Part shown: in pieces, positions 46,033 to 54,782 of the stretch | Position numbering within the stretch: the first letter of the stretch is position 1 | How the letters are laid out: each line of letters opens with the position of its first letter | Assembly: GCA_963732635.1 (NCBI GenBank) | Contig: CAVTAL010000035.1 | Location: 248,001 to 312,000, forward strand | Direction of reading: 5' to 3' | Source: JAKFWF01 sp963732635 | GTDB taxonomy: Bacteria > Pseudomonadota > Alphaproteobacteria > Rhizobiales > Hyphomicrobiaceae | DNA length: 64,000 nucleotides | The notes under the pieces: generated by a model | Told to the model about the DNA's origin: nothing | The model's input: only the letters and a program-made list of their open reading frames with translations | The model's database searches: none | Program-made: the position numbers and the translations under genes

Positions 46033-46230
46033 TGCTCAAGCCAAACGGTGGCCGGTGATTGGGGTTCCGCGGTCACGCCCCAAACACTCGCCTGGGCATC
46101 GAGCCAAGACGCGTAACAACGACGAACACCAGCGATCAACTTCTGGGTCAGCACATTTCCGGGGTTGATCAATTCGGACTCAAGACCAGTGTGCGAAATC
46201 ACGAGCACTAAACAACAAGAAGAGAGACCG

Positions 46231-47296
46231 ATGTCCACGTTCGAACGCTATCTCACGGCCTGGGTCGGGCTGTGCATCGTGGTCGGCATCGCGCTCGGCC
46301 AAATGTTTCCTGCCGTGTTCAAAGCGATCGGCGCGATCGAGATCGCCAAGGTCAATCTTCCGGTCGCGGTCCTGGTCTGGCTGATGATCATCCCGATGCT
46401 GGTGAAGATCGACTTCACCGCGCTCGGCCAGGTCAAGGAGCATTGGCGCGGCATCGGCGTCACCTTGTTCATCAACTGGGCAGTGAAGCCGTTCTCGATG
46501 GCCTTTCTCGGCTGGCTGTTTGTCGGCTGGCTGTTCAAGCCCTATCTGCCCGCCGAACAGATCAACAGCTACATCGCCGGCCTGATCCTGCTCGCGGCGG
46601 CGCCATGCACCGCGATGGTGTTCGTGTGGAGCAACCTGTCGGACGGCGAGCCGCACTTCACCTTGAGCCAGGTGGCGCTCAACGACGTGATCATGGTGTT
46701 CGCCTTCGCGCCGATCGTCGCGCTCCTGCTCGGCCTGTCGGCGATCACCGTGCCGTGGCAGACATTGCTGCTGTCGGTCGCGCTCTACATCGTCGTGCCC
46801 GTGATACTGGCACAGGTCATCCGGCGCGGCATGCTCGCGAGTGGCGGCGAGGCCTCGCTCCAACGGCTGCTGCGCCAACTGCAACCACTGTCCCTTATCG
46901 CGCTGCTGGCGACGCTCGTCCTGCTGTTTGGCTTCCAGGGACGGCAGATCCTGGCACAGCCACTGATCATCGCCATGCTGGCGGTGCCGATCCTGATCCA
47001 GGTCTATTTCAATTCAGGCCTCGCCTACCTACTCAACCGTGCGGCTGGCGAAGCCCATAGCATCGCCGCCCCTTCAGCACTGATCGGCGCCAGCAACTTC
47101 TTCGAACTGGCTGTCGCTGCTGCCATCAGCCTATTCGGGTTCGAACTCAGGTGCCGCCCTTGCGACCGTCGTTGGCGTGCTTATCGAAGTGCCCGTGATG
47201 TTGTCGGTCGTAAAGATCGCGAACATGTCGCGGAGCTGGTACGACGCGGGGGCTGCTGTTCGCCGACGCGCCACGCCTACCGGGGGTCACGGATGA
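46231..47296 (+). pseudogene. acr3: ACR3-type arsenite efflux permease, frameshifted near the C-terminus
   Basis: Ten-helix ACR3 arsenite/H+ antiporter beginning STFERYLTAWVGLCIVVGIALG. The essential Cys is in LAAAPCTAMVF (residue 126) and the late helices contain SALIGASNFFELAVAAAISLFGF. Right after FGF the frame breaks. Removing one G at 47143 restores NSGAALATVVGVLIEVPVMLSVVKI and a stop at 47294-47296, the normal ACR3 ending. As read, the protein loses its last helix and gains an unrelated tail ending near 47439. It may be a sequencing error or a real inactivation. Last gene of the arsenic cluster. The ATG at 46231 has AGAGAG upstream. Confidence 0.85.
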
Positions 47297-47399
47297 TGAT
47301 TTGGAAGCGCTTCTTGTTCGTGTCGCTCCGACGCTGGATTAACTCGGCATCGGACCATTTGTTGGCCGCACGGCGGCATGGATCGTCATGGACCCAGCG

Positions 47400-48008
47400 T
47401 CAGCCCCGATGTTTCTCTGGGTTACGCAATTGCACATAGAAGGCGCCGTCGCCACCATGTTTCGCGTGCGCGCTGGTATGACCGACGACGATCATTCGCA
47501 GGTCAGGATCAGCAAGCCAACGCGGCACGTTACGCCGTAAAACTCCGCGATCGCGATCCTGGAACATGTCGAACGGCGCGTGCCGATCCTCGTCCGAGTC
47601 GCGACCCTTGCCGGTGATCACCAGCACCATGCGGCAGCCGTTGTGAAACGCCCGATGCAGGAAGCCGCGCAGCGCGCCGTGCGCCTCCACCTGTCGCATG
47701 CCGTGCAGGTCGATGCGGGCTTCGATTTCGTCGCGACCGCGCACCACGCGCCTGATCTTGCGCGGCTCGATCGGGGATTGCGGTAGGCTGCGTTGCGGCA
47801 CCGGTGGGGCATGCCGGGCAACTGGCTTGGCATGCGCCTCGGCGTGTGCGACCGGCGCCGAGCGCTTCGGGTGCGATCCGCCCTCGCCGTTGTCGACCAT
47901 CGGACGTACCTTGCGTTTCGAGCGTTCAGTTCGGGTGACGGTGCGTGCCACGTGGGCCCACAACTCCGCATCCTCGGTCGAAAGTCCGCCCGGTCCGCGC
48001 CGCTTCAT
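47400..48008 (-). CDS. Smr-domain protein
   Basis: A 202-residue protein. A disordered, basic and Pro-rich N-terminal half is followed by a C-terminal Smr (small MutS-related) domain: IDLHGMRQVEAHGALRGFL, GCRMVLVITGKGRD, GVLRRNVPRWL and HAKHGGDGAFYVQL. Smr domains act as nucleases in some proteins (the LHG and TGKG motifs are present). The first codons overlap the mltA stop by 4 bp, so it is translationally coupled to mltA, the standard alphaproteobacterial order. Confidence 0.87.
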   Translation of the reverse strand: MKRRGPGGLSTEDAELWAHVARTVTRTERSKRKVRPMVDNGEGGSHPKRSAPVAHAEAHAKPVARHAPPVPQRSLPQSPIEPRKIRRVVRGRDEIEARIDLHGMRQVEAHGALRGFLHRAFHNGCRMVLVITGKGRDSDEDRHAPFDMFQDRDRGVLRRNVPRWLADPDLRMIVVGHTSAHAKHGGDGAFYVQLRNPEKHRG

Positions 48009-49342
48009 GGGTCGGCGCGCTGCGACAGCGATCCCGTCGGGAAATCGAATGTCGCCTTCTTGGTGTCGACTTCGGGCGCTTTCGCCACTGCCGGCGCCGC
48101 GTCGCGTGGCAACAGCACAAAGAGATTGCCTGGATGCTTGGTGTTGCCGGCGAGCTTGCCGGCGGCATCGCCGCTGCCGAAATAGATGTCTCCGCGCTCC
48201 GGCCCCTTGATCGCCGAACCGACGTCCTGGGCGACCATCAATCGGCTGAAGCCACCGAACCAGGTGGCATGCTTCAGCGTCGGCGCGCTGACGTAGACCG
48301 GCAATCCAATGGCATGGAAGCCGGCATCGACCGCCAAGCTCCGACCGGGTGTCAATGGAATATGCAGCACGCCGAGCGCGCCCTTGGCTTCTTCACCCTT
48401 GAGTTCGCGGAAGAAGACGTAGGACTTGTTCAATTCCATCACTTGGCGGCCGCGCGCCGGATCAGCCTTCAACCAATCGCCGAGCGCTTGCAGCGACATC
48501 TTGTCGGCGGGAAATTTTCCACTGTCGATCAGGTGCTTGCCGATCGAAGTATACGGATGGCCGTTCTTGCCGTCGTAGCTGACCCGCACCATAGTGCCGT
48601 CGCGCAGCTTGACCCGACCCGAGCCCTGTACCTGCATGAAGAACTTGTCGACCGGGCTCGCCAGGTACAGCAGTTCGAGGCCACGGCTCTTGAGCGCGCC
48701 CTGGTCGATCTCAGCCCGGGTGGCATAAGGTGCCACGCCGCCATCAGTCTTGCGGCCATGCGTCAGACCGGCGGATTTGGCTCCGCGCATACTCTCATCG
48801 ACAAGATTGACGAGGTCGGCCGGGCGGCGGTGGATTGGGGTCGGAAACGCAGCGGTCGGCGTCCGAGAACCGTCGATGACCGGTTCGTAGTAACCGGTCA
48901 ACAGGCCCGGTGTACCGCTGTGTTCGACGCGATGCGGCGTGAAGTAGCCCTCGAAGAAGGCGCGCGCCATCGGTGCGGTCACGCCCTGAGCACCAAGTCG
49001 CATGGCCTCGCTGCATACCATCAGCATGGCGGGCGAGGTCGGCGTCGCGCCGCCCTTGTTGCCAGCCTTGGTGGCTGCGATGATGATCGGGCACGATTGC
49101 AGGAATGCTGTCATCGCCGCCGCGTGATCGTCCTGCAACCACCCCGGTAGTTCGCCAAAGCCGATGGGAACGAATTTAGGTTGCGGCTGGCTCACGGCAC
49201 CCGACGGTTTGGCAAGACCGGCGGCAACGGCCGGCGGCTTGGATTGTGCCATGGCAGCGGCCGTCAACGCAACGCCAGCCACGCCCGCGACAGCGCTCAT
49301 TGCCAACGTTCGCAGCGGTCGCGGAAATCGAAAGACCGACAC
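48005..49342 (-). CDS. mltA: Membrane-bound lytic murein transglycosylase A
   Basis: A 445-residue peptidoglycan lytic transglycosylase. The N-terminal signal or anchor reads LRTLAMSAVAGVAGVALTAAAMAQ and lacks a lipobox Cys. The MltA barrel follows, with FFEGYFTPHRV, GLLTGYYEPVIDGSRTP, FFMQVQGSGRVKL and VRVSYDGKNGHPYTSIG. The C-terminal 3D domain contains SLAVDAGFHAIGLPVYV, RLMVAQDVGSAIKGPERGDIYFGSGDAAG and the catalytic Asp set. It is probably periplasmic. Upstream lies the Tim44-like gene on the same strand, so the three minus-strand genes may form one unit. Confidence 0.92.
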   Translation of the reverse strand: MSVFRFPRPLRTLAMSAVAGVAGVALTAAAMAQSKPPAVAAGLAKPSGAVSQPQPKFVPIGFGELPGWLQDDHAAAMTAFLQSCPIIIAATKAGNKGGATPTSPAMLMVCSEAMRLGAQGVTAPMARAFFEGYFTPHRVEHSGTPGLLTGYYEPVIDGSRTPTAAFPTPIHRRPADLVNLVDESMRGAKSAGLTHGRKTDGGVAPYATRAEIDQGALKSRGLELLYLASPVDKFFMQVQGSGRVKLRDGTMVRVSYDGKNGHPYTSIGKHLIDSGKFPADKMSLQALGDWLKADPARGRQVMELNKSYVFFRELKGEEAKGALGVLHIPLTPGRSLAVDAGFHAIGLPVYVSAPTLKHATWFGGFSRLMVAQDVGSAIKGPERGDIYFGSGDAAGKLAGNTKHPGNLFVLLPRDAAPAVAKAPEVDTKKATFDFPTGSLSQRADP

Positions 49343-49392
49343 GATCGATTGGCCCCTTCAGCCCGGCGACGAACCCCCTGCGACCAACAATT

Positions 49393-50136
49393 CTAATTCT
49401 GCGGCTGGGTTGCGACCAATCGCCAGTTCGGATTGCGTGAATCGACTTCGCGCGCGAACGTCCAGATGTCGGTGACTTCCTTGATCCGCTGCGGGTCGCC
49501 GCTAATTACCGCGCCGGTCTTGTCGCGGGTGGCGGAGATCAACTGGCTGACGAAGCGAACAGTCAACTGGGCAACCCCGCCCTTCACTTCGGCCTCGACG
49601 ATGCCCGACTTGTTGATACCGACGAAACTCTGGTCGATCTGCTCGGCGCGTGTTTCGCGATCGGCGATGGCCTCGACGAAGCCTTCGAACACCTCTTTGC
49701 TCAGGAGATCCTTCAACACCTTGCGATTGCCTTCGGCAAAAGCAGTGACGATCATCTCATAGGCCTGCTTGGCGCCCTCCAGGAACCCCTTGGGGTCGAA
49801 CGTTGCGTCGGCACGCATGACCTGCACCAGGCCCCTTTCGATCGCCACGTTGCCGCCAGCGAACTCCTTAACGCGAGCCTCGGCATCGGCCAGCGCGGTC
49901 TCAGTGGCGACCGGAGCGGCTGTTGCTTCGCCGGCTCGGCGGGGCATCGCCACCACCTTGTCGCGTGCGGCCGCAGCAGCTGCTGCCTGATCCTGCGCCT
50001 GTTGAGCGCGCATGTTCTTGTCGATCCGAGCCTCGTCATCGGGCGTGCGCCGGCCGAGCACACTGCGCAACTTGAAAATCACAATCACTGCCACGATCAG
50101 CGACAGCAGCGTCAGGATATTGATTTGGCTATCCAT
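49393..50136 (-). CDS. Tim44-domain membrane-anchored protein
   Basis: A 247-residue protein with one N-terminal membrane helix (ILTLLSLIVAVIVIFKLRSVLG). An Ala/Gln-rich linker follows (about 35-85), then a Tim44-like domain (about 105-245: FDPKGFLEGAKQAYEMIVTAFAEGNRKVLKDLLSKEVFEGF...WTFAREVDSRNPNWRLVAT). Alphaproteobacterial relatives (TimA) have been linked to the inner membrane and proposed as ancestors of mitochondrial Tim44. The ATG at 50136 starts directly before the membrane helix. It lies 50 bp upstream of mltA on the same strand and is divergent from fxsA. Confidence 0.88.
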   Translation of the reverse strand: MDSQINILTLLSLIVAVIVIFKLRSVLGRRTPDDEARIDKNMRAQQAQDQAAAAAAARDKVVAMPRRAGEATAAPVATETALADAEARVKEFAGGNVAIERGLVQVMRADATFDPKGFLEGAKQAYEMIVTAFAEGNRKVLKDLLSKEVFEGFVEAIADRETRAEQIDQSFVGINKSGIVEAEVKGGVAQLTVRFVSQLISATRDKTGAVISGDPQRIKEVTDIWTFAREVDSRNPNWRLVATQPQN

Positions 50137-50364
50137 CGGATTTCGGCTTTCCTCGGCGTACAGCGCAGCCCGACTGATGTATGATCGATCGCGACTTCGA
50201 TCCAGGGCCTGGGCTAAACTAGTTTGCGGCCAGCATGAAAATTTGCAGTTGCACCGCGACAACGACAGAAACTTAAGCCATTGCTGTGGCGAAGCCAACC
50301 GGAATGCAAGCGGCTCAGCCCACTGCCGGCCGGTAGTATATAGCACGGTCCTTCGAGATAGCTC

Positions 50365-50916
50365 ATGTGGTTTGGTCTGATCCTGATGATGGTGGCGGTG
50401 CCGCTCCTGGAGCTGGCGCTGCTGATCAAGCTTGGCCAGGCAATCGGCTTCTGGTCGACCGTTGCCATCATATTCCTGACCGCCGGTGTCGGGATCGCAA
50501 TTCTCAACGCCCAGGGCTTCGCAGCGTTCCGGCGGGCTTCCGAAAGCGTCGCCAAGGGTCAGCCGCCGGTCGAACCGGTAATCGACGGATTCATGCTGAT
50601 GATGGCCGGCGGGCTGCTGATCGCCCCTGGTCTGCTCACCGACATCGCCGGACTGTTGCTGCTGATCCCGCCGATTCGACGACTGGTGGCAAAATGGGGC
50701 CTCGCCCGCATGATGGCGTCAGGTAACATTCACGTCACCACGTGGCAGTCCGAAGCAACCTTCGACGAGGGCGGGCAAGGCCGTGATCAGCCCGGCCGCA
50801 AGCCCGCCGGAAAATCCAGCGGCACCGTGATCGACGGCGAGTTCGAGCGGATCGACGAGAAAACGGCCACACCCGGTCGGATCAACAACAGCGATGGTCG
50901 GCCAAAAGCGCCGTGA
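50365..50916 (+). CDS. fxsA: FxsA-family membrane protein
   Basis: A 183-residue cytoplasmic-membrane protein with three to four hydrophobic segments (WFGLILMMVAVPLLELALLIKLG, STVAIIFLTAGVGIAIL, FMLMMAGGLLIAPGLLTDIAGLLLLIPPIR), the FxsA pattern. A long hydrophilic tail (about 60 residues) ends the protein. FxsA over-production in E. coli suppresses F-plasmid exclusion of phage T7; its normal role is unknown. It is upstream of secB on the same strand and divergent from the Tim44-like gene. Confidence 0.88.
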   Translation: MWFGLILMMVAVPLLELALLIKLGQAIGFWSTVAIIFLTAGVGIAILNAQGFAAFRRASESVAKGQPPVEPVIDGFMLMMAGGLLIAPGLLTDIAGLLLLIPPIRRLVAKWGLARMMASGNIHVTTWQSEATFDEGGQGRDQPGRKPAGKSSGTVIDGEFERIDEKTATPGRINNSDGRPKAP

Positions 50917-50994
50917 TTGCGGCCCCATCTCCGCCGTGCTAGCGGAGGCCGTCTTTCCAATACTCCGATTTCGCACGAAACAGAGGTGGCGCTT

Positions 50995-51486
50995 ATGCCC
51001 GACCAAGCCAAACCATCAATGGACGCCGCTGGACAGCCGCAGCCGAATATCCGCATTGCCGGCCAGTACATCAAGGATCTCTCCTTCGAGAACCCGAATG
51101 TCGGCAAGATGCTGGAAGCGCCGGTCGAAAATCCGCAGCTACAGATCGAAGTCAACGTCAATGCCCGTCAGGCCGCTGCCGGCATGTTCGAGAGCGTGAT
51201 CAATTTCACCGCCAACGCCACCAGCACGGCCGGCCCGCTCTACAAGCTGGAGCTGGAATACGGCGGCATGTTCAAGATCGAGCATATGCCACCGCAGGCA
51301 ATGGAACCGTTTTTGTTGATCAATGCGCCATCGCTGCTGTTTCCGTTCGTGCGCCGGTTGCTCGCCGACATCACCCGCGAAGGCGGCTTCCCGCCGTTAC
51401 TGCTCGACCCCATCGACTTCGCTTCACTCTACATGAAGCGTAAGCAGACGGCCCAGCCGGCGAACGGCAATGGGGCGGTGGCATAA
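50995..51486 (+). CDS. secB: Protein-export chaperone SecB
   Basis: A 163-residue tetrameric chaperone that keeps preproteins unfolded for SecA. It contains IRIAGQYIKDLSFENPN, QIEVNVNARQ, YKLELEYGGMFKIE and the conserved NAPSLLFPFVRRLLADITREGGFPPLLLDPIDFASLY. The ATG at 50995 has an AGAGG ribosome-binding site 9 bases upstream; an in-frame ATG 78 bp upstream adds atypical residues. It is convergent with dnaQ. Confidence 0.95.
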   Translation: MPDQAKPSMDAAGQPQPNIRIAGQYIKDLSFENPNVGKMLEAPVENPQLQIEVNVNARQAAAGMFESVINFTANATSTAGPLYKLELEYGGMFKIEHMPPQAMEPFLLINAPSLLFPFVRRLLADITREGGFPPLLLDPIDFASLYMKRKQTAQPANGNGAVA

Positions 51487-51532
51487 GGACTTGCGGGTTG
51501 GGGTTTCGCCCTGTCGCGCATATCCCAACACT

Positions 51533-52234
51533 TCACTGATAACGCTTCCAGATCGCGCTATCGCCAAGGCTCTGCACGAAAACCTGATGCGCTTCTTCCT
51601 GTGCAGGATTGAGCCGGGACGGTAGCGGGTTCGGACGCTGCGCGGCCTTGCGTTTCGGCATTCGGCCGCCACCATTGTTCTGGCTACCCGCGCCGTCGCG
51701 CGCGAGACCCAACGTCGCCTGCCGCTCACCGATCAGTTCGACATAGACCTGCGCCAGCAGCAGCGAGTCGACGATGGCGCCGTGCTTGGTGCGTTGGGTA
51801 TTGTCGATGCCATAGCGCTTGCATAGCGCGTCGAGCGTGTTCGGCCCGGCCGGATGCTTGCGCCGGGCCAGCACCAGCGTGTCGACCACCCGATCCATGG
51901 TGAGCGCGCCAATCTTCAGCCGATCAAGCTCCATGTTGATGAAGCCGATGTCGAAGTTGGCATTGTGGATGACCAGCGTGTCCGAGCCGATGAACTCGAG
52001 GAACCCGTCCGCCACCTTGGAAAATACCGGCTTGTCCCTGAGGAACGCCGTCGAGATGCCATGAATGCGTTCGGCATCAGGATGCACCTCGCGCGATTCC
52101 GGATTGATGAAGGCGTGGAACTCGACCCCGGTCGGATTGCGGTTGACCAGCTCGATGCAACCGATTTCGATCAGCCGATCGCCCTTGCGGGCATCAAGGC
52201 CGGTGGTCTCGGTATCGAGCACGATCTCGCGCAT
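51533..52234 (-). CDS. dnaQ: DNA polymerase III epsilon subunit (proofreading exonuclease)
   Basis: A 233-residue DnaQ 3'-5' exonuclease. Exo I is VLDTETTGLD at residues 5-14, Exo II is IHNANFDIGFINMEL, and Exo III epsilon contains TKHGAIVDSLLLAQVY with the catalytic His-Asp pair. The C-terminal polymerase-binding tail is short and basic. The ATG at 52234 matches the conserved MREIVLDTETTG start. It follows coaE on the same strand, part of the maf-coaE-dnaQ run that flanks the origin in alphaproteobacteria. Confidence 0.93.
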   Translation of the reverse strand: MREIVLDTETTGLDARKGDRLIEIGCIELVNRNPTGVEFHAFINPESREVHPDAERIHGISTAFLRDKPVFSKVADGFLEFIGSDTLVIHNANFDIGFINMELDRLKIGALTMDRVVDTLVLARRKHPAGPNTLDALCKRYGIDNTQRTKHGAIVDSLLLAQVYVELIGERQATLGLARDGAGSQNNGGGRMPKRKAAQRPNPLPSRLNPAQEEAHQVFVQSLGDSAIWKRYQ

Positions 52235-52256
52235 GGCATCGATCCTTCGTCTGCGG

Positions 52257-52871
52257 TCAGGCCCAGAATTTGGCGAAGGCTGAGCCGTCGCGCGCACGCA
52301 ACGATACGACGATTGCATCGATCTGCGCCTCGGTCGTTGCGATGTCGCCCGAGGTGTCCACAACGAAATCAGCCTTTTGGCGCTTTTCGGCATCGTTCAT
52401 CTGCCGTTTGAGGATGGCATCGAGCTTTGCCGCCGTCATGCCGGCGCGCGCCAGCACCCGCGTGCGCTGCAGCTCGGCGGTGGCGCTCACCACCACCGTG
52501 ACGTCGACCCGGGCATCGCCGCCGGTCTCGAACAACAACGGGACTTCGAGAACCGCCAGGGTGGCACCGGCCGCCTTGGCCTCGGCCAGAGCCCGCCGCT
52601 CTGCGTCGAATACCAACGGGTGCACAATCGCCTCAAGTGCCTTGAACCCCGCCGGATCGGCCATCAATAGCGCCGACAGCTTCTGCCGGTCGATGCGCCC
52701 ATCGACCGTCACGCCCGGAAACGCCGCCTCGATCGGCGCCACTGCCGCACCTTCATATAGCGCATGAACCAGCGCGTCGGCATCGACCACCGGCACGCCG
52801 TTGAAGCGAAACCGCGCCGCCGCCGTCGATTTTCCCATCCCGATCGACCCGGTCAGTCCAATGAGCAGCAT
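52257..52871 (-). CDS. coaE: Dephospho-CoA kinase
   Basis: A 204-residue kinase for the last step of coenzyme A synthesis. The P-loop GLTGSIGMGKST is at residues 5-16, followed by VVDADALVHALYEG, HPLVFDAERRAL and EVPLLFETGGD, all typical. The length is normal. It lies 15 bp after maf on the same strand and 22 bp before dnaQ, suggesting one operon. Confidence 0.94.
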   Translation of the reverse strand: MLLIGLTGSIGMGKSTAAARFRFNGVPVVDADALVHALYEGAAVAPIEAAFPGVTVDGRIDRQKLSALLMADPAGFKALEAIVHPLVFDAERRALAEAKAAGATLAVLEVPLLFETGGDARVDVTVVVSATAELQRTRVLARAGMTAAKLDAILKRQMNDAEKRQKADFVVDTSGDIATTEAQIDAIVVSLRARDGSAFAKFWA

Positions 52872-52886
52872 TTTTTCCGATTCCCG

Positions 52887-53510
52887 TCAGGTCGCAATCG
52901 CCCCGCGGGCCCGCAGCTCGTTGAGCAGTGGCAGCAGCGGCATGCCGAGGATGGTGAAGTAGTCGCCATCGATGTGCTCGAACAACTGCAAACCGCGACC
53001 CTCAAGCTTGTAGGCGCCGACGCTGGAGCACAGGGCCTCGCCTTCCTCGGCGATGTAGGCCGCCAGGAATTTATCCGAAAACTGCCGCATGGTCAGGCTG
53101 GCGGTGTCGACCAGGCTCCACACCACCTCGCCGTCAAGCGCTATGGCGACACCCGAATGCAATTGATGGGTCGAGGCGCGCAGCAGTTTGAGGGCGGCGC
53201 GCGCCTGGGCCAGATCAGCTGGCTTGTTCAGAATCTCGTCCTCGAATTCGAGCACCTGATCCGAACCGATGACGAGTGCGCCCGGATGACGCTCGCTGAC
53301 GTCGCGCGCCTTGGCTTCAGCCAGCAGCTCGGCGATATCGGCCGGCTCGACCTCGCTGTCGTCGCCCATCAGAACGTCCTGCACCGCGCGCTCGTCAATT
53401 TCGGCGGGCTTCGCGTCGAACGAAACGCCGGCACGCTCCAGCATGCCGCGACGCGCGGCGCTGGCCGAGGCCAGGATGAGTTTCGGCGGCGGCATCACCG
53501 ACTTAGCCAT
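52887..53510 (-). CDS. maf: Maf-family nucleoside triphosphate pyrophosphatase
   Basis: A 207-residue protein of the Maf fold: LILASASAARRGMLERAGVSFD (substrate-loop SxSxxR), VIGSDQVLEFEDEILNKP with the catalytic Asp, and SVGAYKLEGRGLQLFEHIDGDYFTILGMPLLPLL. Maf enzymes hydrolyse modified or canonical NTPs for house cleaning. The ATG at 53510 overlaps the ppsR end by 8 bp, so the two genes are probably co-translated. Confidence 0.93.
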   Translation of the reverse strand: MAKSVMPPPKLILASASAARRGMLERAGVSFDAKPAEIDERAVQDVLMGDDSEVEPADIAELLAEAKARDVSERHPGALVIGSDQVLEFEDEILNKPADLAQARAALKLLRASTHQLHSGVAIALDGEVVWSLVDTASLTMRQFSDKFLAAYIAEEGEALCSSVGAYKLEGRGLQLFEHIDGDYFTILGMPLLPLLNELRARGAIAT

Positions 53511-54360
53511 CTGCTCCGTCTCCCTCAGCGGCACCGCCTGACTCGCGATCGTGATAGAGCCGCAGGATCTGTGCCGCCGTCTCCTCGATCGACCGCCGCG
53601 ACACATCGATCACCGGCCAGCCGTGGCGGGCGCACAATCGTCGCGAATAGACAATCTCCTGGGCGATGGCATCGCGATCGACATATTCATCGAGGTTGCG
53701 ATCACCCAGGAACCGGACCCGGTTGCGGCGGATCTCCGAGATGCGTTCGGCGCTCGCGACCAACCCAACCACGAACGCCGCGTGCGGCTCGGTCAGCGCT
53801 TCCGGCAGCGGAATGCTCGGCACCAGCGGCAGGTTGGTCGTCTTGTAGCCGCGTTGCGCCAAATAGATCGAAGTCGGCGTCTTCGAGGTGCGCGATATAC
53901 CCAATATGATTATATCAGCGGCGTTGAGATCATTCGGCAGCTGCCCATCGTCGTGCACCAAGGCGAAATTCAACGCGTCGATGCGCTGGAAATACTCGGA
54001 ATCAAGCACATGCTGGCCGGCGACGATTGGCGTCTGCGGTGCACCAAGGTAACTCTCGAACACCTTCATGATTGGTTCGAGCACATGCAGACACGGCACC
54101 TTGAGATCGCGGCAGCGGCGTTCGAGTTCCGCGGTCAGATCGCGGTTGACGATGGTATAGAGAACGATACCCGGCGCCGACGAAATCTCCTGGATTACCC
54201 GGTCAAGTTGCTTGGGCGAGCGGATCAGCGGATGGACATGCTCGATCGGTCGCACCTCGGCGTATTGCACGGCCGCCGCCTTGGCGATCGTGGTCAGCGT
54301 CTCTCCGGTCGAATCCGAGATCAGGTGCAGGTGGAAGTAGCTCGGCAAGCCGTTGGCCAT
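53503..54360 (-). CDS. ppsR: Pyruvate-phosphate dikinase regulatory protein (DUF299)
   Basis: A 285-residue bifunctional ADP-dependent kinase/Pi-dependent pyrophosphorylase that controls PPDK (or PEP synthase). The opening FHLHLISDSTGETLTTIAKAA, the central GISRTSKTPTSIYLAQRGYKTTNLPLVP with P-loop-like GISRTSKT, and CARHGWPVIDVSRRSIEETAAQIL are diagnostic. As far as I recall this is the RP001 homologue that flanks the replication origin opposite hemE in Rickettsia and Caulobacter. The ATG at 54360 is chosen. It transcribes away from the candidate origin and overlaps maf. Confidence 0.93.
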   Translation of the reverse strand: MANGLPSYFHLHLISDSTGETLTTIAKAAAVQYAEVRPIEHVHPLIRSPKQLDRVIQEISSAPGIVLYTIVNRDLTAELERRCRDLKVPCLHVLEPIMKVFESYLGAPQTPIVAGQHVLDSEYFQRIDALNFALVHDDGQLPNDLNAADIIILGISRTSKTPTSIYLAQRGYKTTNLPLVPSIPLPEALTEPHAAFVVGLVASAERISEIRRNRVRFLGDRNLDEYVDRDAIAQEIVYSRRLCARHGWPVIDVSRRSIEETAAQILRLYHDRESGGAAEGDGADG

Positions 54361-54782
54361 CTGTGGATAGATCCGCCTGTTATCAACACCCCGCGGCGCA
54401 AGCCGCCGTTTTGCCGTCTCGGCTGCACGCCCGTCCACAGGTCTGTCCCCAAACACGGACGAGCCTCGAACGAGCGGCCGCCAATCACGACCGGATGTGA
54501 GTATGCGAACTTCGCGCCGTTTGTCCAACGGCCGTCCCCAGCCGGTGCATGCAACCGCCACGCCGAGGGTCGCGCTCAATCTCCTGATCTGGTTGAGACA
54601 AATGGCCTCTTGTGATCTGGCGCGCCGCCGCTACCAGGACTAGACAAAAGCTGTCACCATGTCGGCAAGCTGGGGATTGTTGGGGACGACCCGACTATTC
54701 CCGTAATCCACGGCGGTAAGAGTCAAAATAATAAAACTAAATCTAAATTCCTATCTTGAAAGTGAAGAGGAAGATCGAGCAC
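54361..54782. other. Candidate chromosomal replication origin (ppsR-hemE gap)
   Basis: A 422-bp non-coding region between divergent ppsR and hemE, the position of the Caulobacter and Rickettsia origins. TGTGGATAG (54362-54370) and TTATCAACA (54380-54388) each differ by one base from the DnaA box; TAATCCACG near 54704 differs by two. An AT-rich tract of about 40 bp (54717-54757, e.g. CAAAATAATAAAACTAAATC) stands out in GC-rich DNA and could be the unwinding element. GAGTC (54720-54724) is a CcrM GANTC site. No CtrA TTAA-N7-TTAA box was found. The tract also carries the hemE promoter. Confidence 0.6.

Noticed and set aside
47250..47347. Reading GLLFADAPRLPGVTDDDLEALL ending at 47347 as the tail of another arsenic gene
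   Set aside because: It overlaps the corrected ACR3 ending in another frame, uses atypical third-position bases, and has no start or wider homology.
47945..49150. 401-codon open frame antisense to mltA
   Set aside because: mltA motifs are complete on the minus strand; the plus-strand frame has none.
53551..54615. Open frame antisense to ppsR extending into the origin gap
   Set aside because: ppsR is a strong family match on the minus strand, and the extension crosses a region with origin features and no protein signature.
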